64,000 bases of DNA from NCBI GenBank assembly GCA_037893225.1, contig JAZGUH010000414.1, positions 1 through 64,000 on the forward strand, written 5' to 3'. The stretch comes from Hippasteria phrygiana (Eukaryota > Echinodermata > Asteroidea > Valvatida > Goniasteridae). Each line of letters begins with the position of its first letter. Position 1 is the first letter of the stretch. Both the position numbers and the translations under genes were made by a program. Shown here piece by piece: positions 10,541 through 22,516 of the stretch. The notes under the pieces were generated by a model that was given only the letters and a program-made list of their open reading frames with translations, was not told the origin of the DNA and searched no databases.

Positions 10541-13500
10541 GATAGTCTAAACCTAGTTTTGTTTATACTTGTGAAGGAAATGTTCAAAAAGGACGAAATA
10601 GGGATGACTACATTTGTTAAGATAACGCTGGATTAATTTGAGGCGAAGAGTGCGTGTTTGGAGGCATGCCAGACCAAGACCTCCTTTGTCGGGTTTTTGG
10701 AAGAGAATCTTTCGTTTCAGCAAAATCGACAAAATCGACGAGCAGGTTTTGGAGTTCACCTAGGACGTCGTCTGGGGGGGGGGGGGGGGGGGGGGAGGAG
10801 ACTACTGCAAGATAATGAAAGATTTTTGAAGCGGCCAATTGATTGGCAACGAGAATTTTTCCTTTGAGGGAAAGTGAATAGGAAAGTCTTTTCCAGTTAG
10901 CTAGAGTTTTAGAAATTTTAAGTTTACATTTGTCCCAATTTTGTTTGACATAAAAAGGACTGTTTCCCAGGTGAACTCCAAGGAAGCATAAACCCTCGTT
11001 GTTCCATCGGAAATTAAGAGGCTCGTCGCTTCGTCCGGTCCACGACCTGGCCCACAAACCCTGAGTTGTTTATGTTTAAGCATGCAGCAGATGCGCCACT
11101 AAAAAGATCGTAGGTTTCCCGGATAACTTGAAAACCCGAACCATCAGTAATGGATATAGAGATGTCGTCTGCGTACGCGGACACTGAACAAAAGGTTGTC
11201 CCGCCGGGAAGACAAAAGCTCTTTTCACAAAGATTTTCTCTAAGTTTATTTAAGAACGGCTCGATGGCGATGGCATACAGAAGGCCAGATAGAGGACAGC
11301 CTTGCCTAATCCCCTTTTCAAAGGGAAAAGGCGCAGTCAATGAATTGCACACTTTAAATCGGTTTTTAGAAGAGAGACCGGACGCCAGTTGCCAATGTCG
11401 GCAAGATTACCTTTTTGGGGGGAGAAGGGTGGTCACAGCTCTTAGAAGAGAGCATGGAAGATGACCAGAAACGAGGGAAGAATTTATCACGGAGAGGAAG
11501 TCATTGCGAAGAAGTGGCCAAAAACATTGATAAAATTCACAAGGCCAGGTGACTTATTTTGACCAAGTTACTTGACCGCGACATCGACTTCATCAATGGT
11601 CAGAGGACATTCCAAGTCCTTTGGCTCATCAGAGTTTAATTCATTAAGATTATAAAGAAGTGGGTCGAGGGCACCCTCGTCAGTCGACCGACGTGAGTAT
11701 AGAGAGGTGTAAAATTCACGAACGTGATTGCGAATTTCAGCGGTGATTGACCCAGAAGTTGGCCGCACATGAGATAAAGATTTAGACATGGAATTTGACT
11801 TTTCCAAATTGAAGAAAAAAGAGAAGCTATGGTCAACTTCAGTGGCGAGCTGAAAACATGATCTGACGAGGGCGCCCTGCGCCTCAATTTTCAAGAGATT
11901 GTTTAAATTATTCCTTTGCTCCTTGAGAACTTCAAGAGTTTCTGGTGTGACATCCGGCGTGGACTGCAAGTTGTCAATAATTTGATAATTTTTTTTCAAT
12001 ATTTTCGTGTTTCTCTGTCGCAATTTTAGTGCTGTACATTTGAGTTAAGCTTTTAATATGAATCTTTCCAAGATCCAACCAGGACCCAAGATCGGAAAAG
12101 TCAGATATTTGGTTTCTGCAATCTTTCCAAAAGGAGTGAATAATATCGATAAAAACCTTGTCTTGTAATAGAGAATTATTGAAATGCCAATATGCACTTC
12201 CCCTCTCTCTTGCGCTGGGAAGTTTCAAAGAAAGAAGAACAGCGGAGTGGTCTGATAGAGAGCAGGGGACAATTTTGCAAGAAAGCACAGATGGAAGAAG
12301 ACTAGAACTTGAATATAAACGGTCTAGCCTGGCCCTGGAAATTCCACAAGGGTGAGATGGATTATTTCTTGACCACGTAAAGTGTTTATCGGAAGGATGC
12401 AGTCCACGCCAGATGTCACAAAGAGACGGCGTATTGACAGCGATGGTGAGAGCCATGGAGATTTTGCGCCTATGTTCAGCGTGCGTACGCAGGCGATCAA
12501 AAGAGGGGCATTCCGTACAATTGAAATTGCCTCCCAGAACAATGACCCCGTCGGAACAATGGGAGCAATGATCCATGAGATCATTGATAGCTCGAAGGGC
12601 ATCGTTGTCGGTTTGGGGAATGAGCACGTTATAAGTGTGATGCTATTGTTAAAGTCGAGCTTAGTATAAAGGATGTGCCCGTTAAAAATAACTTGGGATT
12701 CAACAATATTGACATTCCCCTTTTTAATAAGAGTGGTGCGCCCGATCCTTTGTTCGGATCGGGGGCACATATACGGATGTAAGGCCAGGTGCTCCAACAG
12801 GGGCATTGTTCTGTGAGGCTGTACGTTTCTTGCAAAAAGATAATGTCCGGGTTATTACATAATTTGTCTAAATATACTTGAAATGAGGCGCTTCAGGTGG
12901 CAAAAGAGCATCACCCGGTATTTAATGAAAGAAACGATAAAGCCATTAACAAGTTAACAAAAATGCAAGAATAAACTTCCATGAGGGATGGGAGAATTAA
13001 ACATCAAGTGATCTGATAAGTTTTTGCACCCTCTGCTGCATTCCTTTTTGCAGAAGTGGATTGTTCCGCAATGGCTAAGCTGTTTAACAAGTCCCGGGAT
13101 ATCAGATGTGAATTTCCTAACGATCTGGGTTTTTTTCTTTTTGGCTTTGACCTGCGCAAGGAAATTGACAAGTTGAGAGTGTGAGAGCGGGCCTTTGGTT
13201 GTGAATATGGATTCCGGAATAGAGTCATTGAATCGGTGTCGGTGTCACTGTTTGTTTCTGCGGCGGTCGAGGCTGGGGAAGAGGGGACGGATATTTGGGT
13301 GTTGAGGGCCTGGGAGATGGAGGGAGAGCCCTTTGATTCGGGGATCACTATGGATTTCGGTGTTTGTTTGGTGGAATTGTGGGAGAGTTTGACAAGTTTT
13401 GAAGGGGGTGGTGAAGACGACTGGCTGCGAGTCTGTTTCCCCTCGGCGGTTACTTGTGAAAGAAGTCGTAACGGTGCAGGGTGTGACCCCCAAATCGAAA

Positions 13501-14255
13501 GGCTCTCTGCAGGTGGGTTTGGATGGGCCGGTTGTGACGGAGGTTTGGAGAGGGATTTGGGTGTTTCAGGGATAGGGGAGGGAGCTGCACCCCCACCGGG
13601 CGCTAGACCGACACCCGCAGGCGGCCGGGTTGACCCCGCCGGAGAGGCTGGCGGAATACCGCCAGGGGGCGGAACCGGCGGAGTGGACACGGCTTTCCCG
13701 GAAGGGGGGGGGGGGGTGTCCGCAGTCGGCCCCCCAAGCGCGGGACCAGCGACTTCGACAGGGGGTGCTGAAGGTGGTGCTATAGATGATTTGGATTGCT
13801 TAGGAGGGTGTTTAGCGTCAGATTTGTTGTGGACAAAAGTGGGTGGAGGATTAAGTGGATTGTCTGGTTCGTCATTGTCGTCGGATCGTCTTTTCTTACA
13901 GAAATACACGGTAATTGACACCAGAGAAAGTGAAATTTATTTGGTCCGGGGGAACGATGTTGGGGGCCAGTAGAACTTGTACTTGTCTACGGAAGGACAC
14001 GATATAGGAGAGGTTCTTTTTGTTTTAGTCCCAGAGGAATGGGCCGAATCTGGGAGACAACCTTACAGAAAGAAGAGAGATTGTTAACAAGGACAGTATT
14101 TGGGATTTCAGGGTAGACATTTGAAAGTGTGAATCGAGTAGTCTGGCGGACAAGGGGGGTGGGGGGGGGGGGGGGGGGGTGGTGAGCTCGACGAAGGTTC
14201 CGTTGTAGTCGAGTCCTTGTTGGACAGCGTCTACAACGGCCTTCTTCGTATACCC

Positions 14256-14446
14256 AGCACGATATGGGGCAGAGGGGTATCCCCCCCCCCCCTTTTGTCC
14301 CTATAACATATACACTCGCCTGACTATTGTTACCTAAACACATCCCCCCTAGACCTCTGAAAAGAATTCTTGAGATTCCGGGAACACAATGACCAACACA
14401 AAAGAGGGGGGGGGGGTTCCCTCTGCCCCATATCGCGCATCATATG
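14256..14446. mobile_element. Short MITE with G/C-tract subtermini
   Basis: Inverted ends CGATATGGGGCAGAGGG and CCCTCTGCCCCATATCG flank an about 150-bp core. Each end is followed inward by a C or G run. It interrupts LINE ORF1 between the Ile-Ser-x-Ser-Arg segment and the Val-Val-Asp-Ala segment. The target duplication is not resolved. Confidence 0.65.
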
Positions 14447-14461
14447 CTCCTTCGAGCTCAG

Positions 14462-15297
14462 GGTCCATGTGCATAAAAGGCTACTAGGCCTAGTTGGCAA
14501 CTAAAATGGACTTAAGTTGCTTACTAAGCCTAGTTGATTACTAATTGTGATGCATAAAACCCAACTAGATATAGTAACATTCTAAAATTCTGGCAAAAGT
14601 TAGAGTTGATCTGGGGTACCTCTAAGTCACTGGATGACAACTAATCAGTCTGCCTTTGGACACCGTCCTGACAACATGGCTCGTAGAATCATGGAGCTAG
14701 TTGAACTGCGTCGTCAAATAAGAAAAGAACGCGTCTTCCGAGACAGGAGAAATCCATTAGACTTCTTTGATGATGATAAGGTGTATGAGCGGTATAGATT
14801 TAGCCGTGAAGGCATAATGCAAATTACTGACATAGTGGCACCAGACATTGACAAATAGGTTTTCGTCTTGGGTAAAATTAATTTTTCTTTCACGCTTGAG
14901 ACTCATGGTTGTAGTTGTAACTTTATGTACTAGCTGTAGCAACCTTGTATAGAGAATTTATGTAGTTCTACAAAATGTAAGTACTGGGCAGTAATGCAAT
15001 GTTACAAAGACCTTTAGAAAGGAGTTATGCTAATTTGGAATGTGATTCGAAGCTCAAACACAATAAACTTGTCTACAAGCCTATTGTATCTGACATAATC
15101 ACCTCCTCTCCAAGGCCATAGCACCCAAATCAGTTACAAACCAAATTGTCCTAGTATGCAACTAGTAAGCAATGTGCCTAGTGAGGTTTTATGCAACACA
15201 AATTAGTTGCCAACTCCGTAGGTATAAACTAGGGAATTTATAATCTTACTAAGCACTAGTTGGCAGCTAAACTAGTAGCCTTTTATGCACATGGGCC
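14462..15297 (+). mobile_element. PIF/Harbinger element, 836 bp, TSD CAG
   Basis: Ends GGTCCATGTGCATAAAAGGC and its complement (AGCCTTTTATGCACATGGGCC form) are bordered by CAG at 14459-14461 and 15298-15300. A 3-bp TWA or CWG duplication is typical of PIF/Harbinger. The interior holds an N-terminal HARBI1-like transposase fragment. Non-autonomous, derived by internal deletion. Confidence 0.85.
14634..14858 (+). pseudogene. Harbinger (HARBI1-like) transposase N-terminal fragment
   Basis: A 74-codon frame with Arg-(x)n-Arg-Val-Phe-Arg-Asp-Arg, Asn-Pro-Leu-Asp-Phe-(x)n-Asp-Asp and Tyr-Arg-Phe-Ser-Arg-Glu, the conserved lead-in of Harbinger DDE transposases. It stops before the catalytic core. 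HARBI1-family proteins are usually around 350 residues, so this is a truncated remnant inside the TIR-bounded element. Confidence 0.75.
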
Positions 15298-15455
15298 CAG
15301 GTAGATGGCAATACGACCATTTGAAATGCGTGAGGTGGAAATTACATTCTTAGCAGGTTGTTGTTTAGTGAATTGGTCGATGTACGCTTGGATGGATATG
15401 GTATCCGACAGTAGTGCATTGGGGCGGTTTGGTCGGTGTTTTGGTCGTTATTTTT

Positions 15456-15785
15456 TTGCTAGTAGCACTATCTACCTGCCCACCAATTTTTATGACGATC
15501 GGAGTACGCTTATGTGTTTCAGAAAAGCACATTTTGATGACGTCATGATGACGTCACACATTTTTCACATATATGTGAAAGAATATAGGAGCTAACAAAG
15601 CTATTACAACATTTTTTTTTGAATTTAGCATGTTCTGTTGATGAGATATGGTTTTAAGAATATTTAAGGTTCAGAAACTTTAAAATTATTATAAAATCGT
15701 ATGATGACGTCATCATGACGTCACTCTTCGGCATACAGATTCAGCTTAGAGTCTATGTTTGTGTTAAGTTTGATTAAGATCAGGG
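15456..15785 (-). repeat. Inverted monomer of the 28.7-30.6 kb TGACGTCA satellite
   Basis: Reverse complement of part of a satellite unit: two TGACGTCATGATGACGTCA-type blocks (15538-15557 and about 15702-15722) plus the conserved TAGTAGCACTATCTACC and GAACATGCTAAATT-type segments. It directly abuts the 5' end of the Tx1-like LINE. Confidence 0.8.
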
Positions 15786-15797
15786 CCCAATTTCAAG

Positions 15798-16047
15798 CCT
15801 TTTCCGACTGCCAAAAAGAAATCAGAACAAAAACAAAGCCTTTTCCGGCTTGTTGTCGGAAAAGCACAAGTCGGAAAAGCAAAAAGAAAAATCACAACAA
15901 AAACAAAGCCATTTTCCGACTGGTTGTCGGAAAAGCCAAAACAAAAAAATCAGAACAAAAACAAAGCCTTTTCCGACTGATTGTCGTAAAGCCAAAAATC
16001 TGAACAAAAAAAAACCTTTTCCGACTGGTTGTCGGAAAAGCCAATGA
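15798..16047. repeat. Minisatellite, about 60-70-bp unit
   Basis: Four degenerate units built from CCTTTTCCGACTG, TTGTCGGAAAAGC and AATCAGAACAAAAACAAAG. Each unit contains a small inverted repeat (TTTTCCGAC / GTCGGAAAA). Confidence 0.85.
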
Positions 16048-16270
16048 ACAACATACACTGTATAAAGCAGTGCACTGGTCCACGTGACATCAGGGAAAAA
16101 CGTGTATTCAACTTGTTTGAGACCTTAAACGTAGTATACACCATTTGCAAACATCAAAAATCAAAACTACTGAATTATTACGAAATACCGTGATCGTACG
16201 AGACTGTAAGTAAATATATAGCATTCTCAACCATCCTGTAAAATCATGGCAGTGTGGACATCTATATCGT

Positions 16271-16304
16271 TTTCCAACGATTGTCGGCCGACAATCGTTG
16301 GAAA
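16271..16304. repeat. Perfect 34-bp palindrome
   Basis: TTTCCAACGATTGTCGG is followed immediately by its exact reverse complement with no spacer. A second short inverted repeat follows at 16305-16392 (CAGTCTAGTTCCC and GGGAACCAGACTA). Confidence 0.95.
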
Positions 16305-16392
16305 CAGTCTAGTTCCCCGACCTGATAATTCCCTGACGTACATAAATTGCTTCGTTTTGTCTAAAGTATGGTCAGGGAACCAGACTACTAGA
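16305..16392. mobile_element. Small hairpin MITE candidate
   Basis: Inverted ends CAGTCTAGTTCCC and GGGAACCAGACTA enclose about 60 bp. It abuts the perfect palindrome. It is too short for assignment. Confidence 0.5.
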
Positions 16393-16621
16393 ACAGAAGT
16401 TGTTTTCTCGCCGTTTTCCCAGCATCTATATGGACACAAAACTTTAAACAGGTCAGTGTTACAGTATTATTTTGCTAGCACTCTATAAAATACTCACCCC
16501 CAAATCCATCTATTTCTGAAAATTACAGCAAAAGCAAATGGTGAATATTACCATTAAATGAATTTATTTTTCTGCAACATGTAACGGAAATTACAAGTAA
16601 AGTAATTAATAACCATATATT

Positions 16622-16858
16622 TGAGAATGTAAACAAGAAATTGCGGGTAACACCATGTGAAATAATCTCTTCTGGGAAGATGTGTGGTTCTGAAAAGAAC
16701 CGGGTGAGAATAAAACTCGACTTTTCGTACCGTGTGCTCTGTCCGTTTCTCAGGAGAGTGACACCCCGGTTATTTTCAGAACCACACATCTTCGAAGCTT
16801 CCCAGAAGAGATTATTTTCACGTAGTGTTACCCGGAATTTTCTCGTTTACATTCTTAT
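16622..16858. mobile_element. Hairpin MITE, about 237 bp
   Basis: Arms of about 80 bp: left TGAGAATGTAAACAAGAAAT then GCGGGTAACACC and AATAATCTCTTCTGGGAAG, right the complement ending CGTTTACATTCTTATC. One arm of the same family lies at 8034-8099. No ORF. Confidence 0.85.
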
Positions 16859-16859
16859 C

Positions 16860-17526
16860 GTTTCCACCATGCAAAGCTTCAAATCGTATCTAACTACTTT
16901 TTTTTTTATCTAAATAGAAAAACCAAAGTCAGGTAATTAATCCAAAATCTTAATTTGCCAAAGATAATTCATATTTTTGTTCATTCTATTTTACTTTGTT
17001 GCCAAAATTTGTTTTGTGTTTTCTTAAATTGAAATTAAGAACAGAAAGTGTGTTCCAGCATGGGAAACAGGATTCTGAAATCAAATTTCACTTTGTATTT
17101 TTACGGTTCCCAATGCCAGAAGTTGCCAAAGATGGATTATTTTTCATTTAAAATCACAGAAATAAAAGTTAATTCAGAACAAGACAGTCATACATTGAAC
17201 ACTTTGCATCATTTCATATTTAGCCGTATGTGCGTTCAATACGTATTTTTTTCCCCAGGACAAAATATGAGAACCATTGCGTGCTCGGTGGATTCCCCCG
17301 CTGTGAGAAATTTGCCTTGCATTTCCAGGTGACCATGTTGGATCACAGTGATCTACGTTCGTGACCTCTGTGTAGTCTCCTTGTAAACAAACTTTATAAG
17401 GCCATAATATCATGGGTTTTCAGGCCCAAACGTTATTTATGTACAAATATAAGAAGGTTACTTGGGATAAAATAGTTGTAGGATACCGTGGTCATCATTG
17501 GTGTAAAAATTGATATTTCACAGAAT
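16860..17526. other. AT-rich unassigned sequence
   Basis: No exon, RNA or transposon end recognised. Open frames of 79-94 codons on both strands at 17048-17413 have no family resemblance. Confidence 0.4.
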
Positions 17527-17667
17527 GGGGGGGGGGGGGGGGCGGCAGGGGGCCATTACCCCCCCCCCCCCTCCAGACTCCCCCTCCCCTCTCCCCACCC
17601 CCCTCCCCCCCTCTCCCCCTCCCCCCTCTCCCCCTCCCCCCTCTCCCCCCCCCCCCCCCCCCCCCCC
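17527..17667. repeat. G-run followed by C-rich simple sequence
   Basis: 16 G (17527-17542), then a C-run (17559-17571), (CCCCTCT)n-like sequence, and 23 C (17645-17667). The two strands are complementary G/C blocks and could form a hairpin or quadruplex. Pro- and Gly-rich frames are by-products. Confidence 0.95.
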
Positions 17668-17929
17668 ACTTTTTCCACTTTGGGCAATTGGCCCCCACAA
17701 CTGCTAGAACTTTCGCGAAGTGGATGAGCATGGTGGGTTGTCTTGTAGCTTCAGTTGGGCTCTGGCTTTTTGACAAAATAGTGATTCACCGCCACCCCAG
17801 CCAGCAAGCCCAAGTGGGCCCCATGTGGGTTGTGGTAGGGTTTGATGGGCTTTGGTGGGCTTGGGCTTTAAATGGGCTGCCCACGTGGGTCCTACGTGGG
17901 ATGACGGTGGGTTTTTAGTGGGTCCGGCA

Positions 17930-18865
17930 TTGAATGGGCAAGGTATATGGGTCTAGTTATGGGGATTTGGTGGACTACGTAGGCTGTCTATGAACTGGGT
18001 TTTGAGAGGGCTGGCCTAAGTATGCCCTGTGTGGGATATAGTTGGGCGCGGTGGGCTGTCCTGTCAATGGGTTTTAAGAGGGCTGGCCCAAGTGGGCCCT
18101 GTGTGGGATATAGTCGGGCGATGTGGGCTGTCCTGTCAATGTGTTTTGACAGGGCTGGCCCAAGTGGGCCCTATGTGGGATATAGTTGGGCGCGGTGGGC
18201 TGCACTATCAATGGGTTTTGAGAGTGCTGGCCCAAGTGGGACCTATCTGGGATATGGTTGGGCGCGGTGGGCTGTCCTGTCAATGGTTTTGAGAGGGCTC
18301 GCCCAAGTGGGCCCTATGTGGGATATAGTTGGGCGCGGTGGGCTGCACTATCAATGGGTTTTGAGAGGGCTGCACTATCAATGGGTTTTGAGAGTGCTGG
18401 CCCAAGTGGGACCTATCTGGGATATGGTTGGGCGCGGTGGGCTGCACTATCAATGGGTTTTGAGAGGGCTGCACTATCAATGGGTTTTGAGAGTGCTGGC
18501 CCAAGTGGGACCTATCTGGGATATGGTTGGGCGCGGTGGGCTGCACTATCAATGGGTTTTGAGAGGGCTGGCCTAAGTGGGCCCTGTGTGAGATATAGTT
18601 GGGCGCGTTGGGCTGTCCTGTCAATGGGTTTTGAGAGGGCTCGCCCAAGTGGGCCCTATGTGGGATATAGTTGGGCGCGGTGGGCTGCACTATCAATGGG
18701 TTTTGAGAGGGCTGCACTATCAATGGGTTTTGAGAGGGCTGGCCCAAGTGGGCCCTGTGTGGAATATAGTTGGGCGATGTGGGCTGTACTGTCAATCGGC
18801 CTAGAGAGGGCTGGCTTAAGTGGGCACTGTGTGGGATATAGTTGGGCGCGGTGGGCTGTGATGAA
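17930..18865. repeat. 72-bp satellite array with 27-bp partial units
   Basis: About ten units containing GGCTGGCCCAAGTGGGCCCT, GTGTGGGATATAGTTGGGCG and GTCAATGGGTTTTGAGAG. Some units are followed by an extra 27-bp partial copy. Both 72 and 27 are multiples of three, so frames of about 180-220 codons stay open on both strands. The GGCCCA and TGGGCC words also appear in the lead-in at 17790-17930. No family is recognised in any frame. Confidence 0.9.
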
Positions 18866-20282
18866 TCCACCCACTTCTGCCGCGCATGTGATGTGCATGT
18901 GACTCGCGCGCGCCGCGTGATCGTGGTCGAGGTCGAGTACATACATCTCCTTAAGCACAGGCACGGTCGCGCGCGACGAGAGCTCCATCCAACTGTCAGT
19001 TGTCAACCACCGAGGGCATGATCTTCAAAATTCTCCATTTCTGGTACGTAACCTTTTATATTATTATCATCATATTTTTCGATTTTTTTATTTAAACTGA
19101 AGCTACGAAGGCGTAAGGCCTCCCAAGAGTAGCCCAGCCATATGCCAACGTTTATGTAGAAATAGCCAAAATTTCAGAGAATGTCGGAGTCTCAGGACGC
19201 TATCCAGACGCAGCTAATTTAGGCTACTTCGTGTACAAAGTCCGGAGAGTCGAGTGCATTTTCAAAGAGTTTGACAACTTTAGGTATTTTCTTATAAAAT
19301 TTGAAATGTTTCTCCTGGTGTTTCGCAATCCCAGATTCGTGTTCTTTCAACATTCTTGCAATGACTGACCTTCACTGAGATACATGATGACAAAAGTGGA
19401 ATCAGAATGCAAAATTCCTTCCATAAATTTAGCTTACACGTTCTTGGCGTTGGGCCAAACTTTTCCTTCCTGCTTTTCAGTAGTGCTGCAGCCGAACCGC
19501 CGAACCGAACTAAAAATGGCCGAACATAGCCTTTCGAACCGAACCGAACCGAACCAAAATTGTTGGTTCGGAAGTTCGGCAAACTTTACGCACACAAATT
19601 GATAGCGCTAGGAATACATGCGATGATAGGACAAAATTAGCGCACACGGGCGGCACGGATATGATTGAATTTACCTGTTGATAAGGCCCTTCTTTTCGGC
19701 CTTGTAGCAGGTTTAGACTCGAGAACATGTACATGTACCGTTTAAACGGTTACATTATAGCCCAGGTACTGCATGCAATGTAGACAGTCGATGGAATAAA
19801 AAAAAAGATAAAGCCTTTTCCATTCCAGGAAGGTAAAACAAAATCATAAAAAATACCAAGTCGCGACCGCCCGGTCATGCGAGTTTCCATCCCTCAACCC
19901 CCGCCTAAAAAATGTAGTGTGCTCGAAAGCGAGCCCAGCCCAGTATGCAATGATAGGTTGTTCACACGGCGACACAACATGAATATACATTTCTCGTTTT
20001 GTGGGGATGCACAGTAGTCCAGGGATGAGATTCTAAGAAAATATAGTTTGAAGTTTGTGAGCGCGTACGGCGTGATGAAGCCTTTTGGGGCCAGGGCCCC
20101 ATCAGATTCTAGGTACTCTCTCATGGACACTTTTTAGTTTAGAACAAAAATACTTGCAAAATTGTACCCCCGACAATGGTGGTAGGATTCTACATGTACA
20201 TTATTCCTTCCTAAGCAAAAACTCCTGCCTTGTGAATTATATGTTGCAGCACGTTATCCGTTGAAGAACAAAAACGTTCCAG
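18866..20282. other. Unassigned sequence with a GAACC microsatellite
   Basis: No gene is supported. CCGAACCG/GAACC repeats at about 19490-19558 resemble those at 23846-23915 next to the duplicated block. A palindromic ACATGTACATGT occurs near 19727. Confidence 0.4.
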
Positions 20283-22048
20283 AATAGAATTACGTTTTGT
20301 CAAAAGTTTTGACTTAATTGAATTTGTACTTTTTACCATAACTTCAAGAAATGGCTGTCAATTTTGCTTATCACGCGCACATGCGCTAACGATCATGTTC
20401 ATGTACTAACACGATCAACATGCCCGTCGACTCAGCGCGCAGTGGCCACATCGCCCCCGTGCATTGACCCACGAACCTCTCGCACCGAGCCGGTCAATTC
20501 ACAAGATTTTCCCGGAGTTGTGTACCTTTACACCATGAATGCTTGGTACATCCGCATTTCGTCGTGTATAGTAATTTTGTCAGAAGTCTTTATAATAATG
20601 TGACATTTTCATTGTGATTGCAAGCTTGAATTGCCGTTTGACATGGTCGATTGACATGTGCGTTGGCATCATCATGCACGGCATATTACTGCAGCATGTG
20701 ATTTTTGGTTAAATGGAGAGAAAGACATGAGACAGGAAAAATATTAGGAAGAAATGCGTTTCTATTCTATTTCAGAACACATTCAACTTCATTGGTGTTG
20801 AAATATCTGATACTATAATCAAGCCAGCTTTCTAAAAATATGTCGGAAAGTCTAAGATGTCGGACTTCAATTTGAAAGTCGGAAAAATCTCATCCCTGTG
20901 AGAGTTGTACATGTGACGGGAAAGAGTTACATATTTACTCAAGGAGTCCGAGTAAATGTATCAGTGGGATGTTTTTTTTCTGGAGCACTGCACTGGGCAG
21001 TCTTTCCCCTTGACAGCAAGAAATGATGAAGTTTATTTTTTCAGACAAGATTAAATAAAATGTACATTCACAAAACATGCGTTTTCTAAATGGAAATCTG
21101 AACATGTCTTTCTGTTTGTTTCCCCGCCATTTAATCTTTCCTCGCTATAGTCCATTTTCCAAGCAGATTCAACTTCAGAAAATGAAACTCCAAGCCTAGC
21201 TCACTATGCCTTCCCAGATCTCTGAATCACTCGATGAAATCGTGACCAAACACTGAATATGCATTTTCTGAAAATCTATACTACAAGACCCTAACGTGCG
21301 CCATCTTGGAATCTCGGAATTAGAACCGCGCAATCTTTGAATTAGAACCGCGCCATCTTGGAAAAGTGCGTCGCGTTTGGTGACTAGGCGTGGTGTCGCC
21401 GGTGATCGGGGGGGGGGGGGGGGGGTGGGCGGGGAGGGTGCCAGAGTGCTTTGCCGATGCTGGATCACGTGATGATGTCTCCCGAACGGCCGCGCTGCGA
21501 AAACGTCTGATTGGCTGTTTCCAACGGACCTCCCGATTGGTCCGCGATGCGAGAAACCGCCCGAACTGCCGCCTTCCGACGAACCTCCCCGTTGCTCGGC
21601 GTGACCCGCTGAATCTTCGGTGATATGATTTCCCCCTTGCCGACTGCGGGTTTGCTCGAAACGGGGTACCGGTTACAGTCGCGATGTCCGGAACTGGCGC
21701 CTGCGGAATGGCCGTAGCATTTGCGGGAAAAAGATCACACTTGGGCCAACCGATTTTTCATGCCAGGCTGTTTTCACGACAAGACGCTTTCGCCTTTATT
21801 GCCAATACGGTGGCAGATAAACAACGTAATTGGACAATATCAATGTAAATCTTCAAAATCAGTCGTCTCTCTCTCTTTCAAATAGCTTGCTGGCGAAATG
21901 CTGGTACTTTCTGCATATAGTGCGAACAGGGCGCTGTTCATAAGGCCAAAACAAATTGTTGTTTCCCTCCGACAGGATGAATTGGAAAAGATGGTCGGGA
22001 ATTTGTTTTCGCATTCACGATCACTCGGGCGTGTTTAGGCCTACACAT

Positions 22049-22245
22049 CAGCAGCGTAGCCAGGGCTGTCTCCATAGGGGGGGGGGGGGGGGGGAGATTG
22101 GGGGGGGGGGGGGGGGGCGCTCATAGGGGTTTTTCTTTATAATGCTATTATTTTCTGCGTTTGCGGAATGTTCAGTGGAGGGGGGGGGGGGGCGACTGGG
22201 GGAGACGATTTTGTATGGGGGGGGGGGGTGTTAGCTACGCCACTG
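22049..22245. mobile_element. hAT MITE with TSD CTACACAT, inside the Helitron
   Basis: Ends CAGCAGCGTAGCCAGG and TTAGCTACGCCACTG are flanked by CTACACAT at 22041-22048 and 22246-22253. The interior is mostly long G runs (22077-22094, 22100-22117, 22180-22192, 22217-22228). Confidence 0.9.
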
Positions 22246-22516
22246 CTACACATTGAACGAACCCCCTGGTTTAACACTTTTTGAGACATAGAGGCTGAGT
22301 TATGTTTTTATTGTTATGTTAAAAAAAGGACCGTCGGTCGGTTCGAGGGCAACACAAATGTTTTGTTGGGCCTAATGACCAGAATACCGTACGTCTGCAC
22401 GACTACTTTGCAATGGACGAATTACTTTTCCCAACAATTTTGTACTTTTTTGTAAATGTTTCTGAATTTCAAAAATATTATCCCCTACAGTATGGAAATA
22501 GATCTTGACCTCAAAC

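Larger units (their letters stand above)
8717..12895 (-). pseudogene. Tx1-like LINE ORF2: endonuclease, reverse transcriptase, zf-RVT (dead)
   Basis: The endonuclease part is near 12.9-12.0 kb: Phe-Leu-Gln-Glu-Thr at the start, Gly-Gly-Asn-Phe-Asn-Cys at about 12.52 kb and Ser-Asp-His-Ser-Ala-Val at about 12.24 kb, the EEP-type catalytic motifs. The reverse transcriptase has Gly-Ile-Arg-Gln-Gly-Cys-Pro-Leu-Ser and Ala-Tyr-Ala-Asp-Asp near 11.31 and 11.17 kb. The tail has Trp-Cys-Gly-(x)n-His-Leu-Phe-x-x-Cys-Pro at about 8.80-8.82 kb, the zf-RVT signature. Defects: several frame changes, an apparent deletion of the early RT region near 11.4-11.45 kb, a 22-G tract at 10774-10795, and the 9.55-10.55 kb insertions. 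ORF2 normally supplies target nicking and primed reverse transcription. Confidence 0.85.
8700..15455 (-). mobile_element. Tx1/L1-like non-LTR retrotransposon, decayed and interrupted
   Basis: Read from 15.45 kb down to 8.7 kb the minus strand gives, in order, an ORF1 nucleic-acid-binding region, a Pro-rich linker, an endonuclease, reverse transcriptase and a zinc-finger tail, the order of Tx1/L1-clade LINEs. Four later insertions split it: 14256-14446, 14462-15297 (Harbinger), 9558-9996 and 10009-10540 (hAT). At 9.55-10.55 kb removing both insertions puts the LINE back in one reading frame, although three stop codons have accumulated beside the site. The 5' end abuts an inverted satellite monomer at about 15460. 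The element is inactive. Confidence 0.85.
13004..15455 (-). pseudogene. Tx1-like LINE ORF1 (RNA-binding/gag-like), broken
   Basis: The 5' segment at about 15455-15301 encodes Ile-Ser-x-Ser-Arg-Ile-Ser-Asn-type sequence. After two insertions it resumes at about 14250-13930 with Thr-Leu-Ser-Asn-Val-Tyr-Pro-Glu-Ile-Pro and Ser-Phe-Arg-Arg-Gln-Val, both typical of Tx1 ORF1. It then changes frame into a long Pro/Ser-rich region with Lys/Arg clusters (13921-13004). A related 5' fragment of the same family is at 37900-38195, with the same Asn-Val-Tyr-Pro-Glu-Ile-Pro block. A 13-G tract at 13704-13716 and a G-run at 14154-14179 lie inside it. Confidence 0.75.

Noticed and set aside
13236..13973. Plus-strand 245-codon Gly-rich frame
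   Set aside because: Shadow of the minus-strand Pro-rich LINE ORF1 region, which has recognisable flanking domains.
18258..18942. Open frames of 214 and 220 codons on both strands
   Set aside because: Unit lengths of 72 and 27 bp are multiples of three, so frames stay open on any strand.
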